Origin: a virus
Strand: one strand, 5' to 3'
DNA length: 59,990 nucleotides
Virus record (IMG/VR): IMGVR_UViG_3300047095_000623
Span: 1-59,990 of that record
Every line of letters begins with the position of its first letter. The first letter of the stretch is position 1. The position numbers and the translations under genes were made by a program. A model generated the notes under the pieces. That model was given only the letters and a program-made list of their open reading frames with translations. It did no database searches and was not told the origin of the DNA. Positions 59,739 through 59,990 of this stretch are shown piece after piece.

Positions 59739-59757
59739 ATTATACGCTAGTGTTTAT
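59739..59757 (-). promoter_or_regulatory. AAACACTAG-type promoter
   Basis: AAACACTAGCGTATAAT, 6 bases from the ATG at 59732; contains the stop codon of the 59754 gene. Confidence 0.8.
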
Positions 59758-59987
59758 TGTAGGAACCACGCGAACGCATCCTTGATAACCGTAAGGTTCA
59801 CCTGTCCATAACAGATCCATTTGACCCATGCGAAGAACCAGAAGAAGAAGTCCATGACCGCCCAAAACTTAGGCCATTCACTATTCGCAACCACGTTGAT
59901 ATGGTACCCTAGAATACCCGTAAACAACGAAATTAAAAGTAGAACGATTTGTCCTATGGACGATCCCCCCGCTATTTGTATTATTAC
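59754..59987 (-). CDS. Membrane protein, start not resolved
   Basis: The frame reads VIIQIAGGSSIGQIVLLLIS, LFTGILGYHINVVANSEWPK, FWAVMDFFFWFFAWVKWICY and ends DAFAWFLQ, with two or three TMs. An in-frame TGA sits at the right window edge and no ATG follows it before the hydrophobic part; a TTG or GTG inside, or a sequence error, is needed. Stop TAA lies in the promoter at 59739. Confidence 0.5.
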   Translation of the reverse strand, partial: VIIQIAGGSSIGQIVLLLISLFTGILGYHINVVANSEWPKFWAVMDFFFWFFAWVKWICYGQVNLTVIKDAFAWFLQ

Positions 59988-59990
59988 TCA

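Noticed and set aside
1-59990. A recoded genome using TAG as sense
   Set aside because: I see no genes broken only by TAG, and several small genes end in TAG at sensible places, so the standard code holds in this window.

Overview
This window is a piece of a large tailed-phage genome (Caudoviricetes, myovirus type). It carries a T4 gp23-like major capsid protein, a split gp5-like baseplate hub and spike, and T4-type late promoters (TAAATA). It also carries a lysis cassette, an intein-containing class II ribonucleotide reductase, a long tRNA cluster and a long run of short, tightly packed small genes. Nothing here fixes the host. The many tRNAs and the gene density point to a genome well over 100 kb (inference).

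Layout. 1-5.2 kb: late structural genes on the plus strand (capsid, unknown virion-like proteins, hub, spike). 5.2-9.1 kb: minus-strand ClpP-like protease and NrdJ with intein. 9.2-11.7 kb: plus-strand genes, including a DNA methyltransferase and a VWA protein. 11.7-21.2 kb: a tRNA region with about 19 tRNA genes, two HNH nucleases, a MazG-like protein, a CoaC-like flavoprotein and a stand-alone domain resembling the glutamyl-tRNA synthetase anticodon-binding region. Some stop codons there overlap tRNA 5' ends. 21.2-27.6 kb: DUF5662-like protein, endolysin, spanin and holin candidates, an RlpA-like protein, and a LAGLIDADG nuclease gene lying between rlpA and a duplicated rlpA 3' end. 27.5-36.4 kb: CCA-adding enzyme, a 1201-residue protein with ten SH3/KOW-like repeats, a 700-residue unknown and a MazG-like enzyme. 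36.4-60 kb: almost only minus-strand small genes in short transcription units, with a UvrD-like helicase and a SprT-like protease among them.

Two promoter classes stand out. Early-type genes, mostly in 36.9-60 kb and in the tRNA region, are preceded by AAACACTAG directly followed by a TAnnAT box. In at least 26 copies exactly 6 bases separate this box from the start codon. Late genes have TAAATA, usually with 5 bases before the start codon. By normal promoter geometry, both place the transcription start on or next to the first base of the start codon. The phage therefore probably uses leaderless mRNAs throughout. Stop codons of upstream genes often lie inside the next promoter.

Several late genes encode proteins whose N-termini look like T4 capsid-targeting sequences ending in x-x-E before S or A: a CCA-adding enzyme, two possible ADP-ribosyltransferase-fold proteins, three paralogous unknowns and others. 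They are candidates for proteins packaged in the head and injected at infection. In the early region, thirteen genes share a C-terminal VGCQ module joined to different N-terminal domains, and two further small families are tandemly duplicated.
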